A stretch of 64,000 nt of DNA from DATHZQ01 sp965216945 (lineage in GTDB: Bacteria; Actinomycetota; Acidimicrobiia; Spongiisociales; UBA5794). The notes beneath the pieces were generated by a model. The model was not told the DNA's origin. It was given only the letters and a program-made list of their open reading frames with translations, and searched no databases. Of this stretch, positions 8,306 to 18,121 are shown piece after piece (positions within the stretch are counted from its first letter, which is position 1; each line of letters opens with the position of its first letter). The stretch lies in the NCBI GenBank assembly GCA_965216945.1, contig CBDCGU010000003.1, positions 3,224,001-3,288,000 on the forward strand, read 5' to 3'. The translations under genes were made by a program, and so were the position numbers.

Positions 8306-9565
8306 ATGAGCGCAGTCGTCGTTTTCTTGAGTGCGGCCGCGGCGATCGCCGTCATCAGCCTGTTCCGCTGGTATCGAGAGACCGCCTCACACCTCGATCG
8401 CCTGGCGGGACTGTCCCATCGCATCCACGTCAACGGCATTCGCGGGAAATCGACCGTCACACGGATCCTGGCCGGGATGTTGCGTGAAGCGGGGCTGCAG
8501 ACGGTGGGCAAGTCCACCGGCACCGCCGCCGCAGTCATCACCCCGAGCGGAGAGGACGAACCCATCTTCCGGCCCGGACCGGCCACGATTCTCGAGCAGC
8601 TCGAGATCGTCGAACAGCATGTCACCGATGACGTCGACGCTCTCGTCATCGAGTGCATGGCGCTCAAACCCGCGTACCAGGAGATCAGCGAGCGTCAGAT
8701 GGTGCGGTCCACCATCGGTGTGTTGACGAACGTCCGGGAGGACCACCAGGACGTGATGGGCGAGACACTTCCGGAGATCGCCAGGTCGCTGCTTTCCACC
8801 TGCCCCCGAAACGGCGTCTTGGTGACCGCCGAGCGCAACCCAGAGGTCACCACGGTGATCGAAGAGGTGGCATCCAGCCTCGGCACGCGCGTGGTGTACG
8901 CCGACGCAGATCAGGTCACGGACGAGGACATCGACGCGTTCGACTACATCGCGTTCAAGGACAACGTCGCCATCGGGCTCACGGTGGCGTCGATGCTCGG
9001 CATCGACCGTGACGTCGCCATGCGGGGGATGGTCGCAGCGCCGCCGGACCCGGGTGTGCTGCGCATGAGGGACCTCACGATCGGGAACAAGAGCGTGACG
9101 TGGGCCAACCTGTTCGCCGTCAACGACCGCGAATCGATGATCGTGGCGACGGAACGGCTCCAGCCGTACCGCACACCGCAGACAACCACGGTCGGCATCC
9201 TCAACAATCGATCCGACCGTGAGCGGCGGGCGACGCAGTTCGCCGACATCGCAGTCGACGACCTGGACTTCGACAGGCTCGTCACGTTCGGGGCCTACGA
9301 GAAGTTGGTCACGGAGCGGCTGATCGCCAACGGCTACCCGCCCGCCGCGATCATCAACCTCGGCGAGACGCGCAATCCCTCGGTCGAAGAGATCATCGAT
9401 CGCATGGTGCATCAGGCGCCGACGGAACACGTACTCGTGGTGGGTTTCGTCAACATCCACACCCATCAGGCCGAGCTCATGCTCGAGTACTTCGAGGGTC
9501 TGGGCCGGAGCGACGCCGGCGGCGCCGGCGCATCCGTCGACGCCCACGAGGCGGTGAACGCCTGA
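8306..9565 (+). CDS. pgsB: PgsB/CapB-like Mur-ligase-family amide ligase
   Basis: The ATP-dependent ligase subunit of poly-gamma-glutamate-type synthesis in Bacillus belongs to this family. An N-terminal membrane helix (about residues 4-20) anchors the protein, followed by the P-loop GIRGKST (residues 44-50), the divergent Mur ligase P-loop typical of PgsB/CapB. Further family segments are STGTAAAVITP, ECMALKP and NVREDHQDVMG. The length is 419 residues. Its stop overlaps the capC-like start by one base. No PgsA-type protein is present, so the actual polymer is unknown; poly-gamma-glutamate is inference from Bacillus. Confidence 0.85.
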   Translation: MSAVVVFLSAAAAIAVISLFRWYRETASHLDRLAGLSHRIHVNGIRGKSTVTRILAGMLREAGLQTVGKSTGTAAAVITPSGEDEPIFRPGPATILEQLEIVEQHVTDDVDALVIECMALKPAYQEISERQMVRSTIGVLTNVREDHQDVMGETLPEIARSLLSTCPRNGVLVTAERNPEVTTVIEEVASSLGTRVVYADADQVTDEDIDAFDYIAFKDNVAIGLTVASMLGIDRDVAMRGMVAAPPDPGVLRMRDLTIGNKSVTWANLFAVNDRESMIVATERLQPYRTPQTTTVGILNNRSDRERRATQFADIAVDDLDFDRLVTFGAYEKLVTERLIANGYPPAAIINLGETRNPSVEEIIDRMVHQAPTEHVLVVGFVNIHTHQAELMLEYFEGLGRSDAGGAGASVDAHEAVNA

Positions 9566-10854
9566 TGCATGACTATCTCTTCGGCATGGAGGCGGTCCGG
9601 TTCGCCTTCGTGTTCGGCGTCGTGATGTCGATGTACCTCTATGAACGTCGCCACATCACAACGGGCAGCATCGTTGTGCCCGGCTATATCGCGGTGTTCA
9701 TCCTCCATCCACTCGTCCTGGCCGCCACGTTCGCCAACGCTCTTGCGTCGTACTGGCTCATCAACAAGCTCCTGCCGCGGTTCATGTTGTTGTACGGTCG
9801 TTCCAAGTTCTCCGTGCTCGTCCTGACCTCGGTGATCATCCAGGCGCTGATGCTCAAGGTGAGCCCCTCGGCACCGTACCTCTGGGAATCGGATGTCCCG
9901 CTTCTCGTCGGCGCCGGATATGTGATCCCCGCACTCATCGCCCATGACATGGGCCGCCAAGGGCTCAAGGCGACGACCAAGGCGGTGCTGGCCTCCGGAG
10001 TCATAGTGGCCGGACCCATCCTCGCTGCGCTCCTGTTCGTGCCCGGCGCTCAGGCGACGCGGCCCCTGGTCAACTTTGCGGCACTTGCGTTCGAGCCGAG
10101 CTGGGTGCCGCTTGCCGTGCTGGTCGGCGCCATCGTCTCCTGGGCCCTCCAGGCGAACCACTCGCTGCGGGCCGGCGGCTTCATCGGTGTTGCGTATCTC
10201 GCCATGCTGTCCGCCACGTGGTGGCAGGTGGCATTCCTGTTCTGCGTAGCAATCGTCACCTGGTTCTTCGTCACCAAGGTGGTGGCCCGGGTCATCATCC
10301 TCTTCGGGCGTCGCAAGTTCTCTGCGATGCTCCTCGTCGGCTCACTGCTGTCCTGGTTCACGCTGTCGGTGGCGATCGCCGCGCTCGGGCTGGAGGATCG
10401 AGCCTTCTCGAACCTGGCTTCGGTTGCGCTCACACCTCTCTTCCTTCCCGGTCTGCTGGCCAACGACATGGAGCGATCGAGCCCAGGTCGCGTGATGGCA
10501 GGTGCGACGCTTGGCGCCACGTTTGTGTTCTGCCTGGTCACCTGGCTCTACGAGCTCACCCACGGGGGCAGCACACTGACCGTGTGGGCCACCGCGGCCG
10601 TGGCCATGGTCACCGGTGGCATCATCTTCGATCGCCAGCTGGCATTCCCCGTGCTGTGGCTGCTGACCCCGCGCGGATTCAAGGTACATCTCCCCGAGCG
10701 CCGGATCGAGATCACCGACGAGATCGCACCGCCAACGGGCGAGTCCACCGACGTTGCGGGAACCGAGAGCCCGGTGGCGCCCGCAGAGGAGGATGAGGCC
10801 GTCGAGTTGGCGGCGGTCGAGGAGCCGCCGGAACCGGACTATCTCGTTGCCTGA
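9565..10854 (+). CDS. pgsC: PgsC/CapC-like membrane protein with two CapC modules
   Basis: Membrane subunit paired with PgsB. Bacillus CapC is about 150 residues; this protein has 429 because it contains two CapC-like modules. Module one (residues 1 to about 150) has TGSIVVPGYIAVF and RFMLLYGRSKFSVLVLTS. Module two (about 180-340) has LRAGGFIGVAYLAM and ARVIILFGRRKFSAMLLVGS. Each is a multi-helix membrane block. A charged, acidic tail of roughly 70 residues follows and is probably cytoplasmic. The gene overlaps pgsB by one base. It is followed by the convergent bcsB-like gene. Confidence 0.82.
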   Translation: MHDYLFGMEAVRFAFVFGVVMSMYLYERRHITTGSIVVPGYIAVFILHPLVLAATFANALASYWLINKLLPRFMLLYGRSKFSVLVLTSVIIQALMLKVSPSAPYLWESDVPLLVGAGYVIPALIAHDMGRQGLKATTKAVLASGVIVAGPILAALLFVPGAQATRPLVNFAALAFEPSWVPLAVLVGAIVSWALQANHSLRAGGFIGVAYLAMLSATWWQVAFLFCVAIVTWFFVTKVVARVIILFGRRKFSAMLLVGSLLSWFTLSVAIAALGLEDRAFSNLASVALTPLFLPGLLANDMERSSPGRVMAGATLGATFVFCLVTWLYELTHGGSTLTVWATAAVAMVTGGIIFDRQLAFPVLWLLTPRGFKVHLPERRIEITDEIAPPTGESTDVAGTESPVAPAEEDEAVELAAVEEPPEPDYLVA

Positions 10855-10930
10855 CGCACCTGGGTGGCGCTCGGAGGCGCCGATGTCGGTCGGGAGCCTC
10901 GCACCCCACCAACCGTGGCCTGGGATCTCC

Positions 10931-12931
10931 TCAATGTTCGTTGGCGAGGCCCTCGTCTTGCGATTGGCGGCGGAACAGCAGGGATGCGGCCGCCACCGCC
11001 AGCGCTACGCCGGCGAAGAACACGATCCGAAGCGCCAGCGGCACGCGTGCGATGAAGCTCTCCGACGGCTCCTCGAGCGGTGGGATCTCGCTGCGGAGCA
11101 CGATGACCGGCAACTCGCCGCGGGCGTTCTCGTCCCCGACCAGCACTGCCGGACCGGCGATATCCGCTGTTGCCCGCGCACCCAGCATGGCGTCGAGCGC
11201 GGATGCGTAGGAGGCTGTGGTCGGCCCGGTGACGGCCAGCACGACGCGATTCTCCGCCCACGGAGAGCCGAGCAGTTGGGCCGTTCCGGGGCCGACCGTC
11301 TGACCGGCTGCCACATCAGAGATGTGGAGTGGTTGACCGCCGGCATCGAGGGGCACAGGAAGGGCGTTCTCGAGGTCGCCCAGCAACGGTTGGCGCCCGG
11401 CCTCGCCCAGAACGATGACATGACCCGACGTGACCGTCTCATCGACATCGGCGCTCGTCACCATGCGCGGTGCAAATCGGCTGGTTGAGCCGCCAAAGGC
11501 CGCCACGATCTCGAGACCATCCTCGATGTCTCCCGGCGTTGGCCGATCGGGCAGGACGATCGTCAGCATGGCCATGTCCGGCTCGGCGAAGAAGAGGAAC
11601 GGAAAATCACTCAGATCGAGCCGGCCGCCGTTGATCCGGTGGGGCAACTCGATCGCCATGGACGGCGGGATCGCCGCCGAGGGACTCGAGTCGGAGGGCA
11701 AGCACTGCGCCGAGGCCGTCAGATCGAAGGTGAAACGCAGGAAGTTGAGCCCGGGGCGCATGAGGTCCGCCGGGAGCGCCGTCGAGCGCAGCTCGTGTTG
11801 ACCGTCCGCGGCATTGAGTTCGGTGGTGCTGATCTGGCGGCCGTTGAGGGCGACGCTCATACGGCTGGGGTCGGCCACGACTTGCCCACGGAGCACCCCG
11901 TTGTCGGGTTCCCACTCGAACGGCACGTCGAAGCGGTAGATGACGGAGCGCTCGCCGATGCCACGAACCGTCCGCTGGTCGTAGCCGATCTCGCCGAGGG
12001 TGAACTGGGACGGTGGGGGAGTGGGTGATCGCAACGGGGCGCCTTCGACCTCGAGGGTGTTGCCTTGGAGCGGCATCACTGCCAGCGGGTCGATCAAGGT
12101 GTCGGCGACCGCCATCACCGAGCCGTCGCCGGAGGCGTTGACGGTCAAATGCGGCCCTCCCGCCGCAGTTCGCGTCAACGTTGCCGACCCTTCGCGAGCG
12201 GAGGATTCGCTCGTGGTGCCACCGATGAGAACGGTCGGTGCGGTCGTACTCGGGGCAGCCGCATCGCCATGCCACGCCACGGCCCACCCCGCGGTGTCGT
12301 CGACGCGGGCGATGGCGAAGACGATGGCAGCGGCTGCACTCAAGTCGTCCGGTGTGGGGTTCGACGGCAGCACGACGACCGCGGGTTCGAGAGCAGTGCC
12401 CAGCGGGGCCATCGCCGCAGGGAAGTCATCGATCGCCAGCTCGCGCACCGGCACGAAGGTGCCGCGCAGCTCGGTGTCCACGCCCACGATGGCCCAGCGC
12501 GCCGGGTGGTTCGGGTCGACACACTCACCATCGGTGTCGAGACCGATCGAGGCACTGAGGCCGATCGTGTTCTCGCCGGTCGAGATCAGCCCAGGCGGGA
12601 TGCTGATCACGTGAGGTGGCTGCTCTGCAAGAAGGATCGTGTCGACGGGATCGCCGTTCACCGACACGACGATCGCGGCGTCGGCGGCCGCCTGCTGGGT
12701 GGGCGTGGTTGCAAGCTGCAATCGCAACGGAGCGGTGGGCGCCATGCCGGCGGGGACGGTGAACGTCAGCGTCTCGATCGCCCGGTAGCCCCGCAACGTG
12801 ATCTCGCCCGTGTCTTCATCGATCAGCCGCCACCGGCCGTCTTGTTCCTGGGCCCCGGCCGCTGCGGACGTGACGAGCGCGGTGAGCACCGTGACACTGA
12901 GGAGTATGCACGCGCGGCTGAGAATGCGCAT
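10931..12931 (-). CDS. BcsB-like (cellulose synthase subunit B family) exported protein
   Basis: The 666-residue protein has a signal peptide (MRILSRACILLSVTVLTALVTSAAAGAQ), two long beta-rich halves and a C-terminal membrane helix (about residues 637-655, IVFFAGVALAVAAASLLF) followed by a short cytoplasmic tail. This is the architecture of BcsB, the periplasmic subunit that helps guide the polysaccharide product of BcsA-type synthases. Phrases such as RFDVPFEWEPDNGVLRGQV and LRFTFDLTASAQCLP fit that family. No synthase catalytic subunit is in the window. The ATG at 12931 is chosen for its signal peptide. It lies opposite the pgsBC genes, so any joint role in an envelope polymer is inference. 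Confidence 0.72.
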   Translation of the reverse strand: MRILSRACILLSVTVLTALVTSAAAGAQEQDGRWRLIDEDTGEITLRGYRAIETLTFTVPAGMAPTAPLRLQLATTPTQQAAADAAIVVSVNGDPVDTILLAEQPPHVISIPPGLISTGENTIGLSASIGLDTDGECVDPNHPARWAIVGVDTELRGTFVPVRELAIDDFPAAMAPLGTALEPAVVVLPSNPTPDDLSAAAAIVFAIARVDDTAGWAVAWHGDAAAPSTTAPTVLIGGTTSESSAREGSATLTRTAAGGPHLTVNASGDGSVMAVADTLIDPLAVMPLQGNTLEVEGAPLRSPTPPPSQFTLGEIGYDQRTVRGIGERSVIYRFDVPFEWEPDNGVLRGQVVADPSRMSVALNGRQISTTELNAADGQHELRSTALPADLMRPGLNFLRFTFDLTASAQCLPSDSSPSAAIPPSMAIELPHRINGGRLDLSDFPFLFFAEPDMAMLTIVLPDRPTPGDIEDGLEIVAAFGGSTSRFAPRMVTSADVDETVTSGHVIVLGEAGRQPLLGDLENALPVPLDAGGQPLHISDVAAGQTVGPGTAQLLGSPWAENRVVLAVTGPTTASYASALDAMLGARATADIAGPAVLVGDENARGELPVIVLRSEIPPLEEPSESFIARVPLALRIVFFAGVALAVAAASLLFRRQSQDEGLANEH

Positions 12932-13088
12932 CGAGAACAACCCAGACTCGAGGTATCTTGATTCGCCTTCCGCCCGTGCCGGCCCTAGCGAGGCGGCGGC
13001 GGATCGTACCATGGTTTTCGCGACCTCAACGGTAGGCAGGGCGCCCGGTCCGCTCCGGCAGAATCCCACTGATGTGATTCCGAGACGG

Positions 13089-13094
13089 TAAGCT
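13089..13094 (+). promoter_or_regulatory. -10 box TAAGCT upstream of smc
   Basis: TAAGCT ends nine bases before the GTG start of smc, and no Shine-Dalgarno sequence is visible. This suggests a very short or absent leader. Confidence 0.4.
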
Positions 13095-13103
13095 CGTCCA
13101 ACC

Positions 13104-16100
13104 GTGCTGCTGAAATCGCTTTCGCTCGCCGGGTTCAAGTCGTTTGCGAACCGGACCCGTCTGGACTTCGAGTCCGGCGTCACCGTCGTGGTCGGTCCGA
13201 ACGGGTCCGGCAAATCCAACCTGCTCGATGCCCTGTCGTGGGTGATGGGGACCCAGGCCACCCGAACCCTTCGCACGGGAAAGATGGAAGACGTCATCTT
13301 CGCCGGGACGGCGACTCGGCCCGCCATGGGTCGCGCCGAGGTGACCGTCACATTCGACAACTACGACCGGTTTCTCCCGCTCGACCTCGACGAGATCTCG
13401 ATGACCAGACGGCTGTATCGCGACGGTCGATCCGAGTACGAGATCAACGGCGCTCCGTGCCGGCTGCTCGACCTGCACGAGTTGCTCTCGGATGGCGGCG
13501 TCGGCCGCCACCAACACGTCCTCGTCGGCCAGGGCCAGATCGGCACGATCCTGAACGCCCGGCCCGATGAGCACCGCGCTGTCATCGAGGAGGCTGCGGG
13601 GGTCACCAAACATCGCAGCCGTCGCGACCGCTCGCTGCGTCGCTTGGAGCAGACTGCGCTCGATATCGAGCGTCTCGCCGACCTGCTCGACCAAGAACGC
13701 AGACGGTTGCGCCCGCTGAAGCGCCAGGCGAACGCAGCGGCTCGCCACGATTCCGTCAAGGCCGAGGCGCAGGCGCTGCGGCTGTGGCTGGGTGGTGAGG
13801 AGCTGCGGCGACTCTCGGCACGGATGACAGAGGCGACCGCTGAGAAGGACGCACTCGACGCCGCGATCGCCGCCGACTCCGGGTCTCTCGGCGACCTGCG
13901 TGCGTCGCTGGACGATTTGCGCGTGGCCGCCGGCGAGGTGGGCAAAGCCCTCGAACGCGATACCGCCGCGGCGGCCCGTCTCGAAACCGCCGCCGAGCGG
14001 TTCCAACGGATCGCCATGGTGTCTCGTGAGCGACGCTTCTCGATGCAGAGCCGGCTGCGGGGGGCGGGCGAGCGGCGCGCCGACCTCGAGTCGGAGCGAA
14101 CCTACGTCGCCGAACAACTCGCCGCCGTTGCAGAGGAGCTGCAGTCGGCGCGCATGCTCGCAGAACGTCGGGAGACCGAGTTGCAAGCGCTCGAGGACGA
14201 AGAACGCTCCCTGTCCGAGCAGGTCCAGCTCCCTGCCGAGGGCATCGTCGCCAACCTCCGCGGCGATCTGCGGGCGCTCGAAGTTGCCGCCGAGCGCGAC
14301 CGCCGTGAGCTGGCGAGCCTCGACCGGCGCCGAGATGTGGTGCAGGGCACCCTGATGACTCAGCAAGCGGAGGGCGATGGGTTGGTGGCGGTGATCCGGG
14401 ATACGGACGTCGCTGCCGTCGAGGCGCAGGAGGTCTACGAGGAAGCGCTCGACCTGCGCCAGCGCAGCGAGTCGGCTCACGAGACCCACTCCGAGGCCGA
14501 CCGGGCGGCACAGCTGGCTCTGGCTCACGCCTCCGCTCGGGCCGAGGCTGTCGAGGCGGCGTTGCACGGTCTTGGCGATCCGGAGGCTCGGGAACGCGCC
14601 GCCGGCGCCGACGGGGTCATCGGTGCCGTGGTCGCCCGTCTGGACGTGCCCGAACGCCTGGCGGCCGCCGTAGACGCCGGTCTCGGGCGTTGGTCCGATG
14701 CCCTGGTTGCCGCCGGTCCCGATGCGTTGAACGATGTGACCGCGTCTCTGAAGTCGCAGGGCTACGGCGGTGTGACGCTGGTGGTCGGCCGCGGCGTCGC
14801 GACCAGCGCACCCGCCCGCGAGGTCGCGGCGTCGTGGGGCGCCGTCGCCCTGGTCGACGAGCTGGGGCCCCACGCCGACGAGGAGCTTGCCCGGCGGTTG
14901 CTGGGCGATGTCGTCGTGGTCGAAGGGTGGACCTCCGGATGGAGGCTCGTCGAGCGTCACCCCCAGGTGAGAGCCGTGACTCCGGAAGGCGATGTGATTT
15001 CCGTCGACGGGATTCGGCTCGCCGACGCCGACGGGGCAGGCCATGCGGCCCTCGAAGCCGCACGGGTGAAGCTCGAACAGGCCGAAACGCAGGCGGCTCG
15101 CACTGCCAGCCGGCTGTTGACCGCCACGCGCGAGCTCGAGACGGCTCGCCGCCAGGAGCAGGCCTCCCGAGAGGCGCTGGAGCGGATCGAAGCGAAGCTG
15201 GCGGGCCACTCGGAGGCCCTCGGCATCAACGGTCGGGCTCGCGCCGAGGGCGAGGCCGAGATCGTGCGGCTCGACGAGCGCGCTCGTGCGCTTGCGGACG
15301 CAGACCGCCTCCGCCGGGAGCGGCTGGACGACGTGCGCGCCCGTATCGCAGAGTTCGAAGGGGAGGAGCGGGAGCGGCAGCAGGCTTGGGAGGCGCTGAT
15401 GCGGACCCGCGAGGACGTCGTGCGCCGCCGCGACGAGGCCAGGCGCGCCCGTGAAGACGCCGCATCCTCCGTGGCCGGCGCCGAGGCGAGGCATCGCATG
15501 CTCGTGACGAGGCGGGAGTCGGCCGAAAGGGAATTGGAGGGACTGGATGAGGCGCCGGTCCAGCCCGAGCAGATCGATCGGCTCGAGGCCATCGAGGAGT
15601 GGGCGCGTCGAGCGGACCGCAGCGTGCGCGAGCATGTCGCCGCACTCCGCGAGCGGCAACGGGCGTTGCGCACCGAGGCCGGCGTCGCCGGGGAGCGCCT
15701 CGACGCCGCCCATCGCCGGGAGCGCGAACTGGACCACGAGATTGGCGAAGCCAAGGAGAAGGTGTCGACGCTCGCCATCGAGCTGGCCGAGTTGCGGGTG
15801 CGTCACGAGGCGACTGCGGAAGGCCTGCGACGTGATGCCGATGCGTCGGAGGAGGTGGCCCTGACCGCCCCCCGACCGGACGTGGCCGAGGGCACGGACT
15901 TGCGGCAGCTGCTCGCCTCACGTGAGGCGGAGCTTCGCCGCATGGGGCCCATCAACCCACTGGCCGCTGCCGAATACGAGGAGCTTGCGGCGCACGTCGA
16001 GCTGCTGGAAGGTCAGATGGCCGATCTCGAGGAGTCGGGCCGGGAGCTGCGCAAGGTGATCACAGCGCTCGATGCCGAGATGGCGCGCCTGTTCGAAGCC

Positions 16101-16562
16101 GCCTTCGCCGAGATCGCGGCACTCTACGAGGAGAACTTCAGCCTGGTGTTTCCCGGGGGTCGGGGCCGCCTGCGCCTCACCGACCCCGATCGTCCGCTCG
16201 AGACTGGTGTGGAGATCGAGGCACAGCCGCTGGGTAAGAAGGTCGGCAGACTATCGCTGCTCTCCGGCGGGGAGCGGTCGCTGGCGGCGCTGGCATTCCT
16301 GTTCGCCGTGTTCCGGGCGCGCCCCAGCCCGTTCTACGTCCTCGACGAGGTGGAGGCGGCCCTGGACGACTCCAACCTGCGGCGGTTCCTCCGTCTCGTG
16401 GGCACGCTGCGCGAGCAGGCCCAGCTCGTCATCATCACCCACCAGCAGCAGACGATGGAAGCTGCCGACCTGTTGTACGGCGTCACGATGGAGCCGGCCG
16501 ATTCGTCCAAGGTCCTGGCAAAGCGGCTGGATCGGGTCGCATCCTCGGAGTCGGCCCGGTAG
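13104..16562 (+). CDS. smc: Chromosome segregation ATPase SMC
   Basis: Condensin-like ATPase that loops and organises chromosomal DNA. Walker A GPNGSGKSN is at about residue 32, a long coiled coil is interrupted by the hinge (about 500-640, starting near DGVIGAVVARLDVPERL), a second coiled coil follows, then the ABC signature LSGGERSLAALAFLFA (about 1050) and Walker B FYVLDEVEAALDD (about 1077). The length of 1152 residues is slightly short for SMC but all domains are present. ftsY follows on the same strand after 66 bases, as in other actinobacteria. Confidence 0.97.
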   Translation: MLLKSLSLAGFKSFANRTRLDFESGVTVVVGPNGSGKSNLLDALSWVMGTQATRTLRTGKMEDVIFAGTATRPAMGRAEVTVTFDNYDRFLPLDLDEISMTRRLYRDGRSEYEINGAPCRLLDLHELLSDGGVGRHQHVLVGQGQIGTILNARPDEHRAVIEEAAGVTKHRSRRDRSLRRLEQTALDIERLADLLDQERRRLRPLKRQANAAARHDSVKAEAQALRLWLGGEELRRLSARMTEATAEKDALDAAIAADSGSLGDLRASLDDLRVAAGEVGKALERDTAAAARLETAAERFQRIAMVSRERRFSMQSRLRGAGERRADLESERTYVAEQLAAVAEELQSARMLAERRETELQALEDEERSLSEQVQLPAEGIVANLRGDLRALEVAAERDRRELASLDRRRDVVQGTLMTQQAEGDGLVAVIRDTDVAAVEAQEVYEEALDLRQRSESAHETHSEADRAAQLALAHASARAEAVEAALHGLGDPEARERAAGADGVIGAVVARLDVPERLAAAVDAGLGRWSDALVAAGPDALNDVTASLKSQGYGGVTLVVGRGVATSAPAREVAASWGAVALVDELGPHADEELARRLLGDVVVVEGWTSGWRLVERHPQVRAVTPEGDVISVDGIRLADADGAGHAALEAARVKLEQAETQAARTASRLLTATRELETARRQEQASREALERIEAKLAGHSEALGINGRARAEGEAEIVRLDERARALADADRLRRERLDDVRARIAEFEGEERERQQAWEALMRTREDVVRRRDEARRAREDAASSVAGAEARHRMLVTRRESAERELEGLDEAPVQPEQIDRLEAIEEWARRADRSVREHVAALRERQRALRTEAGVAGERLDAAHRRERELDHEIGEAKEKVSTLAIELAELRVRHEATAEGLRRDADASEEVALTAPRPDVAEGTDLRQLLASREAELRRMGPINPLAAAEYEELAAHVELLEGQMADLEESGRELRKVITALDAEMARLFEAAFAEIAALYEENFSLVFPGGRGRLRLTDPDRPLETGVEIEAQPLGKKVGRLSLLSGGERSLAALAFLFAVFRARPSPFYVLDEVEAALDDSNLRRFLRLVGTLREQAQLVIITHQQQTMEAADLLYGVTMEPADSSKVLAKRLDRVASSESAR

Positions 16563-16628
16563 GGATCGCAGCGCAGCCGCGGTCCGTTACCATTCCGGGC
16601 CCCCCAGACACAACGGCGGAGGTTTCGG

Positions 16629-17651
16629 GTGGATCCCATCGTCATCGGCGTCATCGTCGTGGTCCTGCTGATCGTGGTAGTTGGATTCGTCCTGCTGCGA
16701 CGCAGCGACTCCACCACCGTCGCGCCTCCGGACAGTCGTGGGGAACTGGCCGCTCCGGCGCCGCCGGTGCGGACCCTGCGACAGCGGCTCGGGAAGACGC
16801 GACGTGCTCTGGCGGACCGGCTGGGGACGCTGCTGCGCTCCGACAAGCTCGACGGCGAGTTCTGGACGGATCTCGAAGACTCTCTCGTCGCCGCGGACCT
16901 CGGCGTAGCCGCGGCCACCCGAGTCGTCGAGCGGGTACGCCAGGCGTCTCCTGAGGATGGTGCCTCAGCCCAGGCGGAGCTACAACGCCAACTCGTCGGC
17001 ATGCTCGACGGGCGCGACCGACGCCTGACCCGCGACCACAAACCGTCGGTGATCCTCGTGGTCGGCGTCAACGGCACCGGCAAGACGACGTCGATCGCCA
17101 AACTGGCCGCCCACCTCCAGTCGGACGGCGTTTCGGTGCTGTTGGGTGCCGCCGACACGTTTCGCGCCGCCGCCGGCGCCCAGCTTCGCACCTGGGGCGA
17201 CCGGGTGGGGGTGCGGGTCGTTGGTGGCCAGGAAGGGGCCGACCCGGCCTCGGTGGCCTATGACGCCTACCACGCCGCCAAGTCGGACAACGCCGACGTG
17301 GTGATCATCGACACCGCGGGAAGACTCCACTCGAAAGCCAACCTCATGGACGAGCTGTCGAAGGTAGGGCGCGTCCTGCGGAGGGAGGCGGACGAGGTCG
17401 ACGAGGTGCTGCTCGTGATCGACGGTACGACAGGTCAGAATGCCATCGAGCAGGCGAGGACGTTCACCGAGGCGGTCGGCGTCACCGGCATCATCGTGAC
17501 GAAGCTGGATGGCACGGCGCGGGGTGGCATGGCCATCGCGGTGGAGGAAGAGTTGGGAATCCCGGTCAAGTTCATCGGGGTTGGTGAAGGCATGGATGAC
17601 CTCGTTTCCTTTGATCCCGCTGCTTTCGTGGACGCCTTGCTCGGCATATGA
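16629..17651 (+). CDS. ftsY: Signal recognition particle receptor FtsY
   Basis: Membrane-associated GTPase that receives SRP-ribosome complexes. An N-terminal transmembrane helix (residues 4-25) is followed by a short linker, then the N domain and the G domain with GVNGTGKTTSIAKLA (about 145), DTAGRLHSKANLM (about 226) and TKLDGTARGG. The 340 residues lack the long acidic A-domain of E. coli, as is normal in actinobacteria. The GTG start at 16629 has a GGAGG ribosome-binding site. The stop overlaps the cytidine deaminase start. Confidence 0.96.
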   Translation: MDPIVIGVIVVVLLIVVVGFVLLRRSDSTTVAPPDSRGELAAPAPPVRTLRQRLGKTRRALADRLGTLLRSDKLDGEFWTDLEDSLVAADLGVAAATRVVERVRQASPEDGASAQAELQRQLVGMLDGRDRRLTRDHKPSVILVVGVNGTGKTTSIAKLAAHLQSDGVSVLLGAADTFRAAAGAQLRTWGDRVGVRVVGGQEGADPASVAYDAYHAAKSDNADVVIIDTAGRLHSKANLMDELSKVGRVLRREADEVDEVLLVIDGTTGQNAIEQARTFTEAVGVTGIIVTKLDGTARGGMAIAVEEELGIPVKFIGVGEGMDDLVSFDPAAFVDALLGI

Positions 17652-18061
17652 CGGATCGCGACCGCGTGACCGACGAGCCCGGCAGCCTTCTCGACAGAGC
17701 GCGGCAGGTCGCCACCAACGCCTATGCCCCGTACTCGGACTTCCGGGTGGGGGCCGTGGCGGTGGGCGTCGACGGTGAGAGTTTCGACGGTGTCAACGTC
17801 GAGAACGCGGCATACGGTGCGACGATCTGTGCCGAGGCCAACGCCATCTCGGCAGCCGCTGCGGCCGGGGTGCGGAGGCTGCACACGGTGGCCGTCGGCT
17901 GTCTGGATGCCGACGAGTGCTATCCGTGCGGTAACTGCCGGCAACTGATGCGAGAGTTCGAGGTCGAGCGTGTGATCGTCCAAGGTGAGGGCGGTCGCAT
18001 GCGGGTGCACACGCTGGAGGAGTTGTTGCCCCACTCGTTCGGACCGCAGAGCCTGGGGTAG
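17648..18061 (+). CDS. cdd: Cytidine deaminase
   Basis: Hydrolyses cytidine and deoxycytidine to uridine and deoxyuridine in pyrimidine salvage. The zinc site is visible as CAEANA (Cys ligand and catalytic Glu) and PCGNCRQ (two further Cys ligands); YAPYSDFRVGAVAV near the N-terminus is the substrate-binding signature. The 137-residue length fits the homotetrameric type. The start overlaps the ftsY stop (ATGA). A pyrimidine-nucleoside phosphorylase a few kilobases away acts in the same salvage pathway. Confidence 0.93.
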   Translation: MTDRDRVTDEPGSLLDRARQVATNAYAPYSDFRVGAVAVGVDGESFDGVNVENAAYGATICAEANAISAAAAAGVRRLHTVAVGCLDADECYPCGNCRQLMREFEVERVIVQGEGGRMRVHTLEELLPHSFGPQSLG

Positions 18062-18121
18062 CGCACGCTGTCCGCCCGGGTTGCTGGGGTGCCCTCCGCG
18101 GCGTGTTCTGTGCCGCCGTGC

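Noticed and set aside
13026..15806. 926-residue open frame on the minus strand
   Set aside because: Antisense of smc; codon bias of smc on the plus strand opens the opposite frame. No motif is present.
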